From contig NZ_LAQL01000013.1 of assembly GCF_001026905.1 (NCBI RefSeq), positions 62,001-126,000 on the forward strand: DNA of 64,000 nucleotides, in the 5' to 3' direction. A program made the position numbers and the translations under genes. This stretch comes from Kiloniella spongiae. GTDB lineage: Bacteria; Pseudomonadota; Alphaproteobacteria; Kiloniellales; Kiloniellaceae. Positions 37,838-46,851 of the stretch are shown in pieces. A model generated the notes under the pieces. It had not been told where the DNA came from, ran no database searches, and saw only the letters and a program-made list of their open reading frames with translations. Each line of letters opens with the position of its first letter. Position 1 is the first letter of the stretch.

Positions 37838-38751
37838 TGAATAAGATAATTGATGCCTGGCATTCAGATCTGGCTTGGAATTTTCGCAATTCGCCAGTAG
37901 CAGTAGTTTCTTTTGCTTTGGTTTTTGTACTGGTTCTTGCGGTGATTTTTGCACCGGTAATAGCCCCTCATGATCCCTTCGATCCTTCAACCCTGAACCT
38001 GATAAATGGTTTTTCACAACCCATGACGCCGAATACCTATACAGGTGATGTATTCCTGTTGGGGTCAGATGATCAGGGCAGAGATGTTTTTTCTACCATT
38101 CTATACGGAATGCGGATTTCACTTTTTGTGGGTGTCTTTGCCGTTGCGTTTGCAATGATACTTGGAATCACCCTCGGTTTGATTGCCGGTTATGTGGGGG
38201 GGTGGACTGAAACGATTATCATGCGAATAGCTGATGTACAGTTGACATTTCCTTCCATTCTTGTGGCGATGCTCATTTTTGGAATTGTCAAAGGTGTAAT
38301 TCCCGTCGAGCATCGTGACCAGATGGCAATTTGGGTTCTTATTCTCGCGATTGGTCTTGGGGAATGGGTACAGTTTGCTCGTGTGGTTCGTGGTGCAACT
38401 CTGGTTGAAAAAAATAGAGAGTATGTTCAGGCGGCTCGATTAATTGGCCGGGTTAGATGGGTTATTATGATCCGACACATCTTGCCTAATGTTCTATCAC
38501 CAGTATTGGTTATTGCGACGATATCACTGGCCCTGGCAATTATTGCCGAAGCTACGTTGAGCTTTTTGGGTGTGGGTGCCCCACCAACACAACCGTCATT
38601 GGGAACACTTATTCGTATTGGACAGGGTTTCTTGTTTTCCGGTGAGTGGTGGATATTACTTTTCCCAGCTCTCACACTTCTAACTCTTGCGTTAAGCGTA
38701 AATATGCTGGGTGACTGGCTGCGCGACGCTTTAAATCCGAAGTTACGCTAA
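37837..38751 (+). CDS. ABC transporter permease, DppC family
   Basis: 304 aa. N-terminal helix at about 22-45 after a short cytoplasmic tail, then the periplasmic loop with LGSDDQGRDVFSTILYGMRI, a DppC hallmark, and five further helices. Coupling loop REYVQAARLIGRVRWVIMIR. It overlaps both neighbours by one base (TAATG-type junctions), so translation is coupled. Confidence 0.95.
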   Translation: MNKIIDAWHSDLAWNFRNSPVAVVSFALVFVLVLAVIFAPVIAPHDPFDPSTLNLINGFSQPMTPNTYTGDVFLLGSDDQGRDVFSTILYGMRISLFVGVFAVAFAMILGITLGLIAGYVGGWTETIIMRIADVQLTFPSILVAMLIFGIVKGVIPVEHRDQMAIWVLILAIGLGEWVQFARVVRGATLVEKNREYVQAARLIGRVRWVIMIRHILPNVLSPVLVIATISLALAIIAEATLSFLGVGAPPTQPSLGTLIRIGQGFLFSGEWWILLFPALTLLTLALSVNMLGDWLRDALNPKLR

Positions 38752-39731
38752 TGACTGAACCTATTTTATCTATTCGTAATCTCGTTGTTGAGATTAAAAC
38801 GCGTCATGCAATTTTAAAAGCTGTTGATTGTGTGAGTTATGATATTGCACCCGGCGAAATTTTGGGTGTTGTCGGAGAAAGTGGCGCTGGAAAATCGATG
38901 GCGGGTAATGCTGTTATTGGTTTGTTGAGCAAGCCATTTAGTGTCGCTGATGGTGAAATCTGGCTGAAAGGGCGACGTATAGACAATTTGTCTCGTGAAA
39001 AAATGCGACGTTTACGTGGCAAAGAAATTGGAGTGGTATTTCAAGATCCTCTGACTTCTCTTAATCCCTTGATCCGGATTGGTGACCAGTTAGTTGAAAC
39101 AATCATGGAGCATCTTAAGTTAAGTAAAAAGGAAGCTGAACGACGGGCTATTTCTGCTTTGGAAGAAGTAGGAATTCCTGCCGCGGCCAAGCGTGTTAAC
39201 AGCTATCCTCACGAGTTTTCAGGTGGTATGAGGCAGCGAGTTGTCATTGCCTTGGCCTTGTGTGCTGAACCTTCTTTGATTATTGCCGATGAACCAACCA
39301 CGGCACTTGATGTTAGTGTTCAGGCTCAAATCATTGCTTTGCTTAAACGGCTTTGTCGTGAACGCGGTACCGCCGTGATGTTAATTACGCATGATATGGG
39401 GGTTGTCGCAGAAACTGCCAATCGCGTGGCTGTTATGTATGCCGGGCGTTTAGCCGAGATTGGTCCTGTGCGTGACGTTTTAACCAATCCGAAACACCCA
39501 TATACAGACGGGTTAATGGGCTCAACACCTGCGGCGGCAATAGGGCTGGAAAAGTTAAGGCAAATTCCTGGATCAATGCCTCGATTAGCTCGCTTGCCAA
39601 AAGGATGTGCCTTTAGTCCGCGATGTAATAGAGCAACGGATAAATGTGTTCAAGATCCACCACCAGACTTAACCGCGGGTGAAGGGTATGCCGCCTGTTG
39701 GTATTCATTAAAGACGGAGTGTACAGGATGA
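38751..39731 (+). CDS. ABC transporter ATP-binding protein, DppD family
   Basis: 326 aa. Walker A GESGAGKSM (about 40-48; canonical GxxGxGK[S/T]), Q-loop VVFQDPLTSLNP, signature FSGGMRQRVVIALAL, Walker B LIIADEPTTAL, H-loop ITHDMGVV. The C-terminal oligopeptide-transporter extension has GCAFSPRCNRATDKC, where cysteines in DppD/OppD proteins can bind an Fe-S cluster or metal. Confidence 0.95.
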   Translation: MTEPILSIRNLVVEIKTRHAILKAVDCVSYDIAPGEILGVVGESGAGKSMAGNAVIGLLSKPFSVADGEIWLKGRRIDNLSREKMRRLRGKEIGVVFQDPLTSLNPLIRIGDQLVETIMEHLKLSKKEAERRAISALEEVGIPAAAKRVNSYPHEFSGGMRQRVVIALALCAEPSLIIADEPTTALDVSVQAQIIALLKRLCRERGTAVMLITHDMGVVAETANRVAVMYAGRLAEIGPVRDVLTNPKHPYTDGLMGSTPAAAIGLEKLRQIPGSMPRLARLPKGCAFSPRCNRATDKCVQDPPPDLTAGEGYAACWYSLKTECTG

Positions 39732-40690
39732 GCACATTAGTCTCAGTTAAAAATCTTTCCAAAGTATTCGATGTTTCAAAACCATGGCTTAATCGGGTCA
39801 TTGAAAGATTACCAAAAGCTCATTTGACAGCAACGTCAGATGTTGATTTCGATGTAGAAGAAAACGCTGTTTATTCTCTGGTCGGCGAAAGTGGTTCCGG
39901 AAAATCTACGATTGGTAAGATGGTTGTTGGTTTATTGCAGCCAACAGAAGGGAATGTAGAAATCAACGGGGTTGATCTGGCCTCTGAAACCGATATTGAA
40001 ATTATCAAACAGTCCCGAACTGATATCCAAATGATATTTCAAGACCCTTATGCATCAATGAATCCTCGGTGGAGAGTCCGGGATATTATTCTTGAGCCTG
40101 TTGTCGCAAGTAATGGTGATACCGAAGGTTTAGCAGAAAAGTTGCTTGAACAAGTTGGATTAGCTGCTGAAGATGCGACGAAATTTCCTCATGAATTTTC
40201 AGGCGGACAGCGGCAGCGGATATGTATTGCGCGGGCATTGGCGTCTGCGCCAAAGCTTATTGTTTGCGATGAACCAACCTCGGCTCTTGATGTTTCTGTT
40301 CAGGCACAGGTTCTGAATTTAATGGATGATTTAAAATCAGAACTGGGGTTGACCTACTTATTTATTAGTCATGATCTGACTGTTGTAAGGCACATATCTG
40401 ACCGGATTGGTGTTTTGTATTTAGGCAGACTTGTTGAAGAAGGAACACCTGATCAACTTTTTGATGCGCCCAAGCATCCTTATACACAGATGTTGATTTC
40501 ATCGGCGCCTAAAATCGATGGGTTTGGTCGGGAAGTTGATCCCCCGCAAGGGGAAATTCCTGATCCAATTGATCCTCCCTCAGGTTGTGCCTTTCATCCC
40601 CGTTGCCCGATAGCTACGGCAAAATGTAAGTCGGAACGTCCGGCCCTACGTGAATTGGATGATAATCGAGTTGCCTGTCACTTGGCTTGA
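39728..40690 (+). CDS. ABC transporter ATP-binding protein, DppF family
   Basis: 320 aa from the ATG at 39728, overlapping dppD by 4 bp with GGAG upstream. Walker A GESGSGKST, Q-loop MIFQDPYASMNP, signature FSGGQRQRICIARAL, Walker B LIVCDEPTSAL, H-loop ISHDLTVV. The C-terminal tail GCAFHPRCPIATAKC is the usual oligopeptide-transporter motif. It completes a full two-ATPase peptide-type importer. Confidence 0.95.
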   Translation: MSTLVSVKNLSKVFDVSKPWLNRVIERLPKAHLTATSDVDFDVEENAVYSLVGESGSGKSTIGKMVVGLLQPTEGNVEINGVDLASETDIEIIKQSRTDIQMIFQDPYASMNPRWRVRDIILEPVVASNGDTEGLAEKLLEQVGLAAEDATKFPHEFSGGQRQRICIARALASAPKLIVCDEPTSALDVSVQAQVLNLMDDLKSELGLTYLFISHDLTVVRHISDRIGVLYLGRLVEEGTPDQLFDAPKHPYTQMLISSAPKIDGFGREVDPPQGEIPDPIDPPSGCAFHPRCPIATAKCKSERPALRELDDNRVACHLA

Positions 40691-40758
40691 GAGAAAATCT
40701 CATAAAATACCACTAGACCTCTTTGGGGGTTGAGTGGTGATTTATTGGAGTAATAAAA

Positions 40759-41661
40759 TTGACAATAAATACAGGATTATCGAGTTGGCGCTCTAAATCT
40801 AATCATAATAAAATGATTGAGCTTCAGAAATCTGAAGACACCCCGGGTAAAGGGGATGTTGAAATTTCATATTTTGGTGGGTCAGCGTTCAGAATAAGAA
40901 CCCCGATGGGAATTTCTTTGATGATCGATCCTTGGCGCAATCTACCGACAGGAACGTGTGATTGGTTCTATCATGACTTTCCAATGACGGAAGTTGATAT
41001 CGGCGTTTCAACGCATGCACATTTTGATCATGATGCTTTGCATAGATTGGATGCGAGCATTCTATTGGATCGTTTGATTGGCTCATATGAATTTGGTGAT
41101 TTGAAGATCACGGGTATCGCAGATAAACACGCAGTAGATGCGACCTATGCCCCTTATGATTTCCATCAACTAAATCACTATTTTGGGGGGAATAATATTC
41201 TTCCCCCGAATAATGCACGCAGTTGGGATAACTGTATGCTTCTGATCGAAGTGGAAGGTTTGCGGATACTACATTGGGGGGATAATCGTCATAACTTACC
41301 CAACGATTTATGGAAGAAAATAGGGCGCGTTGATATTTTACTCTTACCTGTAGATGATTCCCAGCATGTATTGGGCAATCCAATGGTTGATCAAATCATT
41401 GAAAAGCTAGCCCCAAAAATTGTGATACCCCACCATTATTTCATATGGAATATTGTGCAACGTCAAAGCACTCTATTTTCCGCTGACAAGTGGTTAGAGA
41501 CGCAAGTAAATGTTTGTAAATTGGAAGAGCCTTCAAATATTTATACCTTACAAAATTTACCTGAGAAAACACATATCCACAGCTTTGGAGAGAACGTGGC
41601 CTTTGATGTCACAGCATGGCACAAAGAAAACGGGCAAGCAGTTAAGAATGTAGCATCTTAA
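40759..41661 (+). CDS. MBL-fold hydrolase (UlaG-like) in the dpp-type cluster
   Basis: 300 aa from TTG 40759, with TTGGAG about 8 nt upstream. The fold begins VEISYFGGSAFRIRTPMGIS, followed by LMIDPW, the UlaG-type start. The metal motif is STHAHFDHDAL (about residues 91-101); HWGDNRHN (about 173-180) and IPHHYFIW (about 223-230) supply further ligands. It is cytoplasmic (no signal). It lies 68 bp after dppF, with a weak imperfect hairpin between (about 40711-40740), and before the aminotransferase, so it probably processes the imported compound (inference). Lactonase, amidase or phosphodiester hydrolase activity are all possible. Confidence 0.85.
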   Translation: MTINTGLSSWRSKSNHNKMIELQKSEDTPGKGDVEISYFGGSAFRIRTPMGISLMIDPWRNLPTGTCDWFYHDFPMTEVDIGVSTHAHFDHDALHRLDASILLDRLIGSYEFGDLKITGIADKHAVDATYAPYDFHQLNHYFGGNNILPPNNARSWDNCMLLIEVEGLRILHWGDNRHNLPNDLWKKIGRVDILLLPVDDSQHVLGNPMVDQIIEKLAPKIVIPHHYFIWNIVQRQSTLFSADKWLETQVNVCKLEEPSNIYTLQNLPEKTHIHSFGENVAFDVTAWHKENGQAVKNVAS

Positions 41662-41860
41662 TCCTCTCGGTTATCGGCCAGCATGTTTCTGGCGCACTTT
41701 GCGAAAATTTCATAAAGAAGCTTTTAAAAATCAGAATGCCTCAATAATCCGTATGAGGATCAATTTTGTTCTGATTTTTTCAAGCGATAATTTTCTGCGT
41801 CTCGGATTTGAACACCTGGTTATCAAAAATAATTACAATGTCATCATGGAGTACGCCTAA

Positions 41861-43066
41861 ATGTCTGCACAAGCATCTGTTTTAAAACAATTTCCGCCAA
41901 TGGGAATATACGAAATTCTGTTCAGTTTTCTGGATACAACGAATTCTTACCTTGGTACGAATGGAACACATCCATGGGCGCAAGGATTTCCATTAACATC
42001 ACGTTTGCCTGGTGCACCTGCTTTACCAGATAATGTGAGTTTTTCCTCTGCTGATATGAAATATCCGCCAGCAACAGGAGCACCTGAATTACTCGGTGTG
42101 ATTCGTGATTATTATAACCACTATTATGGTGCAAAAATTACGACTGATAATATTGCAATTTTCCCAGGCGGACGCCCCGCGATCTTTGCGATATTATCTT
42201 TCTTGAATAAAAATAATGAGGTCTTGATTGAAGAAACCGAGTATACGCCTTATTTCGATGTGCTGAAACTTCTTGAATGCCAGACGAAGTTGATCCCGAG
42301 TAATGAAGCAAACGGCTTTCGCCCTACAATAACAGATTACAAGAGAGCTTCATCTGAAAGCGATGCCTCTAAATTTGTTATAAAAAGTAATCCTTGTAAT
42401 CCTACGGGCGTAACCTGGATCGAGGATGAATTAAAAGAACTTGTCGAATTTTGCTCGGGCGATGATCATGGCGGAATTATCGATGAGGCTTATGAGTTTT
42501 TTCATGATCCTAAGCCCGTCAGTGCTATTGAACATGTTAAAGATTTGAACGAAACAAACTTGTTTATAGTTGGCGCGGCAACCAAAGGACTTCAGGTTCC
42601 GGGAATGAGAACTGGTTGGGTTATTGCTTCTGAAAAAAATATTGAAATTTTTAGAAATTATTCGTCATTAGCATTGGGAGGTGTTTCAAGAGCATCACAG
42701 ATTTATGTCTCCAAAATGCTGGGCCTTGATAGGGTAGATCAATCAAGAAAGGCTGTTGGAAATTATTTTAATGCTCAACGAAAGCGCTATCAAACTGCAT
42801 TAGAAGAAATGGGGGTAACCCTTTATACGGGGCCGGGTGGTTTTTATCATTGGGGGCGTCTTCCAAATGGCCTGAAGGCATCTGAACTTAATACCCGTTT
42901 ATTTAAACACAATGCGGCGATATTGCCCGGCACACTTTGCGATATGGCTCGTAGAGGAGATGATGGACCTATGGGGGAGCTTTTCCGCTTCTCGTTCGGC
43001 GCTCTTCTTGAAGAAGAATTTGACGAAACGGTCAAAATTTTAAAGGACTGTATCACTGAAGGATAA
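41861..43066 (+). CDS. PLP-dependent aminotransferase, class I/II
   Basis: 401 aa fold-type I enzyme. YPPATGAPELLGVIRDYYNH is the typical N-terminal helix region. KSNPCNPTGVTW holds the Asn-Pro-x-Gly cofactor site, IDEAYEFF the PLP-contacting Asp and Tyr, and GAATKGLQVPGMRTGWV the Schiff-base Lys (about residue 245) and downstream Arg. It transaminates an amino or oxo acid. It is the last gene of the dpp-type cluster and is closed by a strong terminator, which supports a shared catabolic role with the importer and the MBL hydrolase. Confidence 0.9.
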   Translation: MSAQASVLKQFPPMGIYEILFSFLDTTNSYLGTNGTHPWAQGFPLTSRLPGAPALPDNVSFSSADMKYPPATGAPELLGVIRDYYNHYYGAKITTDNIAIFPGGRPAIFAILSFLNKNNEVLIEETEYTPYFDVLKLLECQTKLIPSNEANGFRPTITDYKRASSESDASKFVIKSNPCNPTGVTWIEDELKELVEFCSGDDHGGIIDEAYEFFHDPKPVSAIEHVKDLNETNLFIVGAATKGLQVPGMRTGWVIASEKNIEIFRNYSSLALGGVSRASQIYVSKMLGLDRVDQSRKAVGNYFNAQRKRYQTALEEMGVTLYTGPGGFYHWGRLPNGLKASELNTRLFKHNAAILPGTLCDMARRGDDGPMGELFRFSFGALLEEEFDETVKILKDCITEG

Positions 43067-43093
43067 GTAACATCTTTTTTTGAGCATCATCAA

Positions 43094-43132
43094 AAAAGGC
43101 CGCCGAAAGAATAAACCTTTCGGCGGCCTTTT
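43094..43132. terminator. Terminator closing the dpp-type cluster
   Basis: Perfect 16-bp stem AAAAGGCCGCCGAAAG (43094-43109) / CTTTCGGCGGCCTTTT (43117-43132) with a 7-nt loop. A-tract and T-tract ends make it bidirectional between the aminotransferase and the convergent hydrolase. Confidence 0.93.
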
Positions 43133-43192
43133 CATATCTTCTTGAAGAAGAATATATCTAGCGCGAACGCTTCAACATTTATTCTTCAGCCC

Positions 43193-43846
43193 TTATTCTT
43201 CAACTGGGGCAACCAAGCGCTGGCTGACATAGTCTTGAATATGGCTGTCGATGATTTCCATTTCGTTTTCGAAATAGTGCCCGGCGGTTGGCTCAACGCG
43301 GTAATCTATCGCGATACCTTTCTGAGCGTTTAGCTTATCAACCAGTTTGGCCGTGGCAGATTCCGGAACAACATCATCGCGTTCACCCTGAACAATCAAA
43401 CCTGATGACGGACAAGGGGCGAGGAAACTGAAATCAAACATGTTTGCCGGTGGTGCAATAGAGATAAAGCCATCAATTTCCGGACGGCGCATCAAAAGTT
43501 GCATACTGATCCAGGCACCAAAAGAGAAACCCGATACCCAGCATTGGCTTGAATTGGCATTAACAGACTGTAGCCAATCCAGTGCGGATGCTGCATCAGA
43601 CAGTTCGCCTTCGCCTTCGTCGAAAGTTCCCTGTGAACGGCCAACGCCACGAAAGTTAAAGCGCAGAACAGAAAAGCCCTGTGCCTTGAAAGAATTGAAC
43701 ATCGTATAGACGATTTTGTTGTTCATCGTGCCACCGTGCTGTGGATGCGGATGAAGCATCAAGGCAATAGGCGCGTTTGGTGTTGGATTGTGAAAATAGC
43801 GTCCTTCGAGACGTCCTTCCGGACCGTTCAAAATAATATCAGGCAT
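43193..43846 (-). CDS. Alpha/beta hydrolase (COG2945-like)
   Basis: 217 aa from the ATG at 43846 (MPDIILNGPEGRLEGRY); a longer frame to 43915 adds residues that do not fit the family. ALMLHPHPQHGGTMNNKIVY is the oxyanion-hole region. The nucleophile elbow is WVSGFSFGAWIS (Ser in GFSFG), the acid is in VQGERDDVVP and the His in AGHYFEN. It is a small serine hydrolase of unknown substrate, common in alphaproteobacteria and often near Fe-S or cysteine genes. Confidence 0.9.
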   Translation of the reverse strand: MPDIILNGPEGRLEGRYFHNPTPNAPIALMLHPHPQHGGTMNNKIVYTMFNSFKAQGFSVLRFNFRGVGRSQGTFDEGEGELSDAASALDWLQSVNANSSQCWVSGFSFGAWISMQLLMRRPEIDGFISIAPPANMFDFSFLAPCPSSGLIVQGERDDVVPESATAKLVDKLNAQKGIAIDYRVEPTAGHYFENEMEIIDSHIQDYVSQRLVAPVEE

Positions 43847-44101
43847 GCAGTCACAGTTCCCCTTCGTCGAATTTCGAGGCTTTATTTCAGCCGTGCATCT
43901 GTTTAGACTGACCAAAACATAAGTTCATAAACCAAGATGGGCGGTCCAAACACGATAGTTACACTTGACCCTGACGATCTTGATAATTATATCGCAGACA
44001 ATGTGTAATGTGTTTTCAATGCATTGTATATAAGCCAGTGCTTGCTCTGAGCCAAATACCTTTTTCAATTAAAGTAAAAAGGTTCACAAGGAAACGACCC
44101 T

Positions 44102-44878
44102 ATGTTCGACAGAATTAAGGCCGAAATTGATGCAACCATGTCCCGTGATCCCGCTGCGCGATCACGTTTGGAAGTGATATTGTGTTATCCCGGCTTTCAG
44201 GCCGTTACTCTCCATCGTCTGTCGAACAAGCTCTGGCGCGTTAATTGGCGCTTGCTAGCGCGCAGCTTGTCTCACATTGGGCGGGTTGTGACAGGGATAG
44301 AAATTCATCCCGGCGCAACAATCGGCAAGGGCTTCTTTATTGATCATGGCATGGGCGTGGTTATTGGAGAAACCTCGATCATTGGCGACAATGTGACGCT
44401 TTATCATGGCGTGACTTTGGGGGGTGTTGCCCCTAGTGTCGATTCTGACAGTCAACGCGGGACAAAAAGACATCCTACATTGGAATGCGGTGTGATTGTT
44501 GGGTCGGGTGCACAGGTTTTGGGTCCTATTACGGTATCCAAGTGTGCTCGTATCGGTGCCAATGCTGTGGTGACCAAAGATGTTCCAAAGTGCACGACTG
44601 TTGTTGGCATTCCGGGCAAGGTTGTAAATTCAGGTGCTGAGCAATCTGCGCCTGCATTAACAGTTGTGGAGAATCAACCCTTTATAGCCTACGGAACACC
44701 TACTGGTGATTTACCTGATCCTGTGGCAAAGACGTTGGAAGGCCTGTTGAATGAAGTCCAGTCTCTGCGTAGTCGGCTAAACGCGCTGGAAGGTCAGGAC
44801 GATTATCAAAAAAATCTGCTGACAAAGTCGATTGAGAATGACAAGAATGATGACGTCGGAGAGAAAACTCCTTCGTAA
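44102..44878 (+). CDS. cysE: Serine O-acetyltransferase
   Basis: 258 aa. It makes O-acetylserine, the precursor for cysteine. The left-handed beta-helix of hexapeptide repeats runs from about 65 to 180: [20 protein letters not shown], then [20 protein letters not shown], with catalytic Asp/His residues in IDHGMG and YHGVTLGG. The C-terminal 70 residues are a polar tail with a short coiled-coil-like stretch ([20 protein letters not shown]). It stands directly before iscR and the cysteine desulfurases, linking cysteine supply to Fe-S assembly. Confidence 0.94.
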   Translation: MFDRIKAEIDATMSRDPAARSRLEVILCYPGFQAVTLHRLSNKLWRVNWRLLARSLSHIGRVVTGIEIHPGATIGKGFFIDHGMGVVIGETSIIGDNVTLYHGVTLGGVAPSVDSDSQRGTKRHPTLECGVIVGSGAQVLGPITVSKCARIGANAVVTKDVPKCTTVVGIPGKVVNSGAEQSAPALTVVENQPFIAYGTPTGDLPDPVAKTLEGLLNEVQSLRSRLNALEGQDDYQKNLLTKSIENDKNDDVGEKTPS

Positions 44879-44898
44879 AGAGAATGGTAGCATCGCTT

Positions 44899-44970
44899 AT
44901 GAGACGATATCGTCGTGTTCTGGATCGCCGTGTTTTGGATCGTCGTGTTGTGCAACCAAACCATTCATAA
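44899..44970 (+). CDS. Possible 23-aa Arg-rich leader peptide with repeats
   Basis: ATG-initiated frame MRRYRRVLDRRVLDRRVVQP plus NHS and stop, lying between cysE and iscR. It is built from a 15-bp unit repeated three times (44911-44955; RRVLD). No strong ribosome site is present. It could be a leader peptide, a decayed DUF1127-like fragment, or chance coding in a tandem repeat. Confidence 0.25.
   Translation: MRRYRRVLDRRVLDRRVVQPNHS
44911..44955. repeat. 15-bp tandem repeat, three units, upstream of iscR
   Basis: CGTCGTGTTCTGGAT, CGCCGTGTTTTGGAT and CGTCGTGTTGTGCAA in exact 15-bp register. The first two differ at two positions; the third diverges in its last five bases. Confidence 0.85.
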
Positions 44971-44988
44971 AGTTAGGAGAGTAAGGCC

Positions 44989-45459
44989 GTGAAACTGAGC
45001 ACTAAAGGTCGTTATGCCGTGATGGCAATGGTTGATCTGGCTCTTTATGCCAATGAGCGCCCTGTGTCCCTTGCAGAGATTGCGGACCGGCAAGAAATCT
45101 CGCTTTCTTATCTTGAGCAGCTCTTTGCGAAGCTTCGGCGCGAGAAGCTGGTAATGTCCATTCGCGGTCCCGGTGGGGGCTATCGCATGGCCAAAGAGGC
45201 AAAAGATACCGATATTGCCGAGATTTTCAAAGCTGTCGAAGAACCGATAAAGGCAACGGCTTGTAATCCTATGTCACCAGATGGTTGCCGTAGCGATAAG
45301 AGCAGATGTATTACCCACGATTTGTGGCAAGGCCTGTCTAATCATATTTATCGTTACCTTCACGGCGTATCGATAGCAGATGTGATTGAACGTCGCGTTG
45401 ATCCGGGATCTGACATGTTTATGTCGCCTGAATCTAGTGATGGCGTCGCCGCCCAATAG
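44989..45459 (+). CDS. iscR: Rrf2-family Fe-S cluster regulator (IscR)
   Basis: 156 aa from GTG 44989 with AGGAGAG upstream. Winged HTH at residues 1-70 (MKLSTKGRYAVMAMVDLALY, then SLAEIADRQEISLSYLEQLF and GPGGGYRM). Three cysteines, Cys92, Cys100 and Cys107, plus His110 are the expected 2Fe-2S ligands (ACNPMSPDGCRSDKSRCITH), matching the CX5-7CX5-6C pattern of IscR. It senses cluster supply and controls Fe-S genes, including probably the desulfurases that follow. Confidence 0.94.
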   Translation: MKLSTKGRYAVMAMVDLALYANERPVSLAEIADRQEISLSYLEQLFAKLRREKLVMSIRGPGGGYRMAKEAKDTDIAEIFKAVEEPIKATACNPMSPDGCRSDKSRCITHDLWQGLSNHIYRYLHGVSIADVIERRVDPGSDMFMSPESSDGVAAQ

Positions 45460-45581
45460 TCAGGGCTCGTGCTAACTCTCGGCTGGAGTGATGCATTAGG
45501 ATGATTTAGCGCGCGCCTTTATAATAATAGCTTAAACAAGGATCAGAATATTCGATGCTCTTTAGTTATTATAAGGCTAAA

Positions 45582-45653
45582 TTCCCTAACCTAAGTCCAG
45601 TTTACTTATTTTAACGAGTTTACCTGTTTAAGCCGATTTACCTAATTTAAGAG
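45582..45653. repeat. Four imperfect 18-bp direct repeats before nifS
   Basis: Units start at 45582, 45600, 45618 and 45636 in exact 18-bp register, with a consensus near GTTTACCTAATTTAAGCC. Units 2-4 are the most alike. The array ends 10 bp before the nifS start, so it overlaps the ribosome-binding region and could affect translation or bind a regulator. Confidence 0.8.
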
Positions 45654-45663
45654 ACACCCCTTT

Positions 45664-46776
45664 ATGAGCCGTACAATTTATCTGGATTATAACGCAACTG
45701 CACCGGTTCGACCCGAAGCCATTGATGCTGTTACGGCGGCGATGAAACAAACGGGCAATCCATCGTCAATTCACGCCTATGGCCGCGCCGCGCGTCGATT
45801 GGTTGAAGACGCCCGTGCCGAAGTTGCGTCGTTAATGGGAACGAGACCTGCAAGAATCGTTTTTACTTCAGGCGGAACGGAAGCCAATAATCTGGCTATA
45901 CGTGGGGCAGAAAGATCCCGTGTTTTAATTTCCGCGATTGAACATGATTCAGTTTTGCAGGCCCATGCAGATGCTATCAGAATTCCCGTGGATCAGCAGG
46001 GACGGATTGATCTGAATGCGCTCGAAGAACTGTTGACTATCGATCCGGAAAATACGCTGGTCTCTGTTATGATGGCCAACAACGAAACAGGTGTCTTGCA
46101 GCCAGTGAAAGAGATCGTTTTTCTTGCACATGCAAAGGGGGCATTGGTTCATTGTGATGCTGTTCAGGCAGCGGGGAAGACAGCTATCAATTGTGAAGAA
46201 TTGGGTATCGATTTTACAACGATTTCCTCGCATAAGATGGGCGGTCCTCAGGGTGTTGGTGCACTTATTCTTGGTAAAGGGCTAGAGATTAAATCCCAGC
46301 AACTTGGTGGCGGGCAGGAGCGTCGTCGTCGGGGTGGAACCGAAAATGTACCGGGTATCGCCGGATTTGGCGTCGCAGCTAAATTGTCCCTTGAAGGTTT
46401 GGCAGAAATTCAAGAAAAAGCATATCTTCGGAATGAAATGGAGCAAAAGATGCTTGCTGCTGCCCCCGGGGCGCGTGTTTTTGGTGTTGAGGTTGATCGG
46501 GTGCCTAATACAACAACCATCACAATGCCGGGTGTTCCATCTGATACACAGTTAATGGTACTGGATCTGGAAGGGTACGCTGTTTCATCCGGGTCAGCTT
46601 GTTCTTCGGGTAAGGTACAAACGTCCCACGTGCTGCAGGCAATGGGGGCCGATGAAAAAACGGCTGGTGAAGCGATCCGTATTTCGACTGGCTGGGCTAG
46701 TGCGGACACTGATCTGGACCAATTTGCAGATGCCTGGATAGCTCTTTTCAAACGCAAAGGAGAGCATCCAAGGTAA
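45664..46776 (+). CDS. Cysteine desulfurase (NifS-like), first of two
   Basis: 370 aa class V PLP enzyme that takes sulfur from cysteine for Fe-S clusters or tRNA thiolation. N-terminus IYLDYNATAPVRPEAIDAV; the PLP Lys is K191 in ISSHKMGGPQGVGAL; the catalytic Cys is C313 in SSGSACSSGKVQTSHVLQAM, in the long-loop IscS/NifS context. GGGQERRRRGGTENVPGIAG is the substrate-binding region. A second desulfurase follows 75 bp later; tandem desulfurases after an Rrf2 regulator are known in alphaproteobacteria. Confidence 0.94.
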   Translation: MSRTIYLDYNATAPVRPEAIDAVTAAMKQTGNPSSIHAYGRAARRLVEDARAEVASLMGTRPARIVFTSGGTEANNLAIRGAERSRVLISAIEHDSVLQAHADAIRIPVDQQGRIDLNALEELLTIDPENTLVSVMMANNETGVLQPVKEIVFLAHAKGALVHCDAVQAAGKTAINCEELGIDFTTISSHKMGGPQGVGALILGKGLEIKSQQLGGGQERRRRGGTENVPGIAGFGVAAKLSLEGLAEIQEKAYLRNEMEQKMLAAAPGARVFGVEVDRVPNTTTITMPGVPSDTQLMVLDLEGYAVSSGSACSSGKVQTSHVLQAMGADEKTAGEAIRISTGWASADTDLDQFADAWIALFKRKGEHPR

Positions 46777-46851
46777 CAAGATCAATATCGTTATCCTGCC
46801 TTAGTTATTGATGGCAAAGACGAATAGCCCGAAATTAATAATCAGAGTCCA

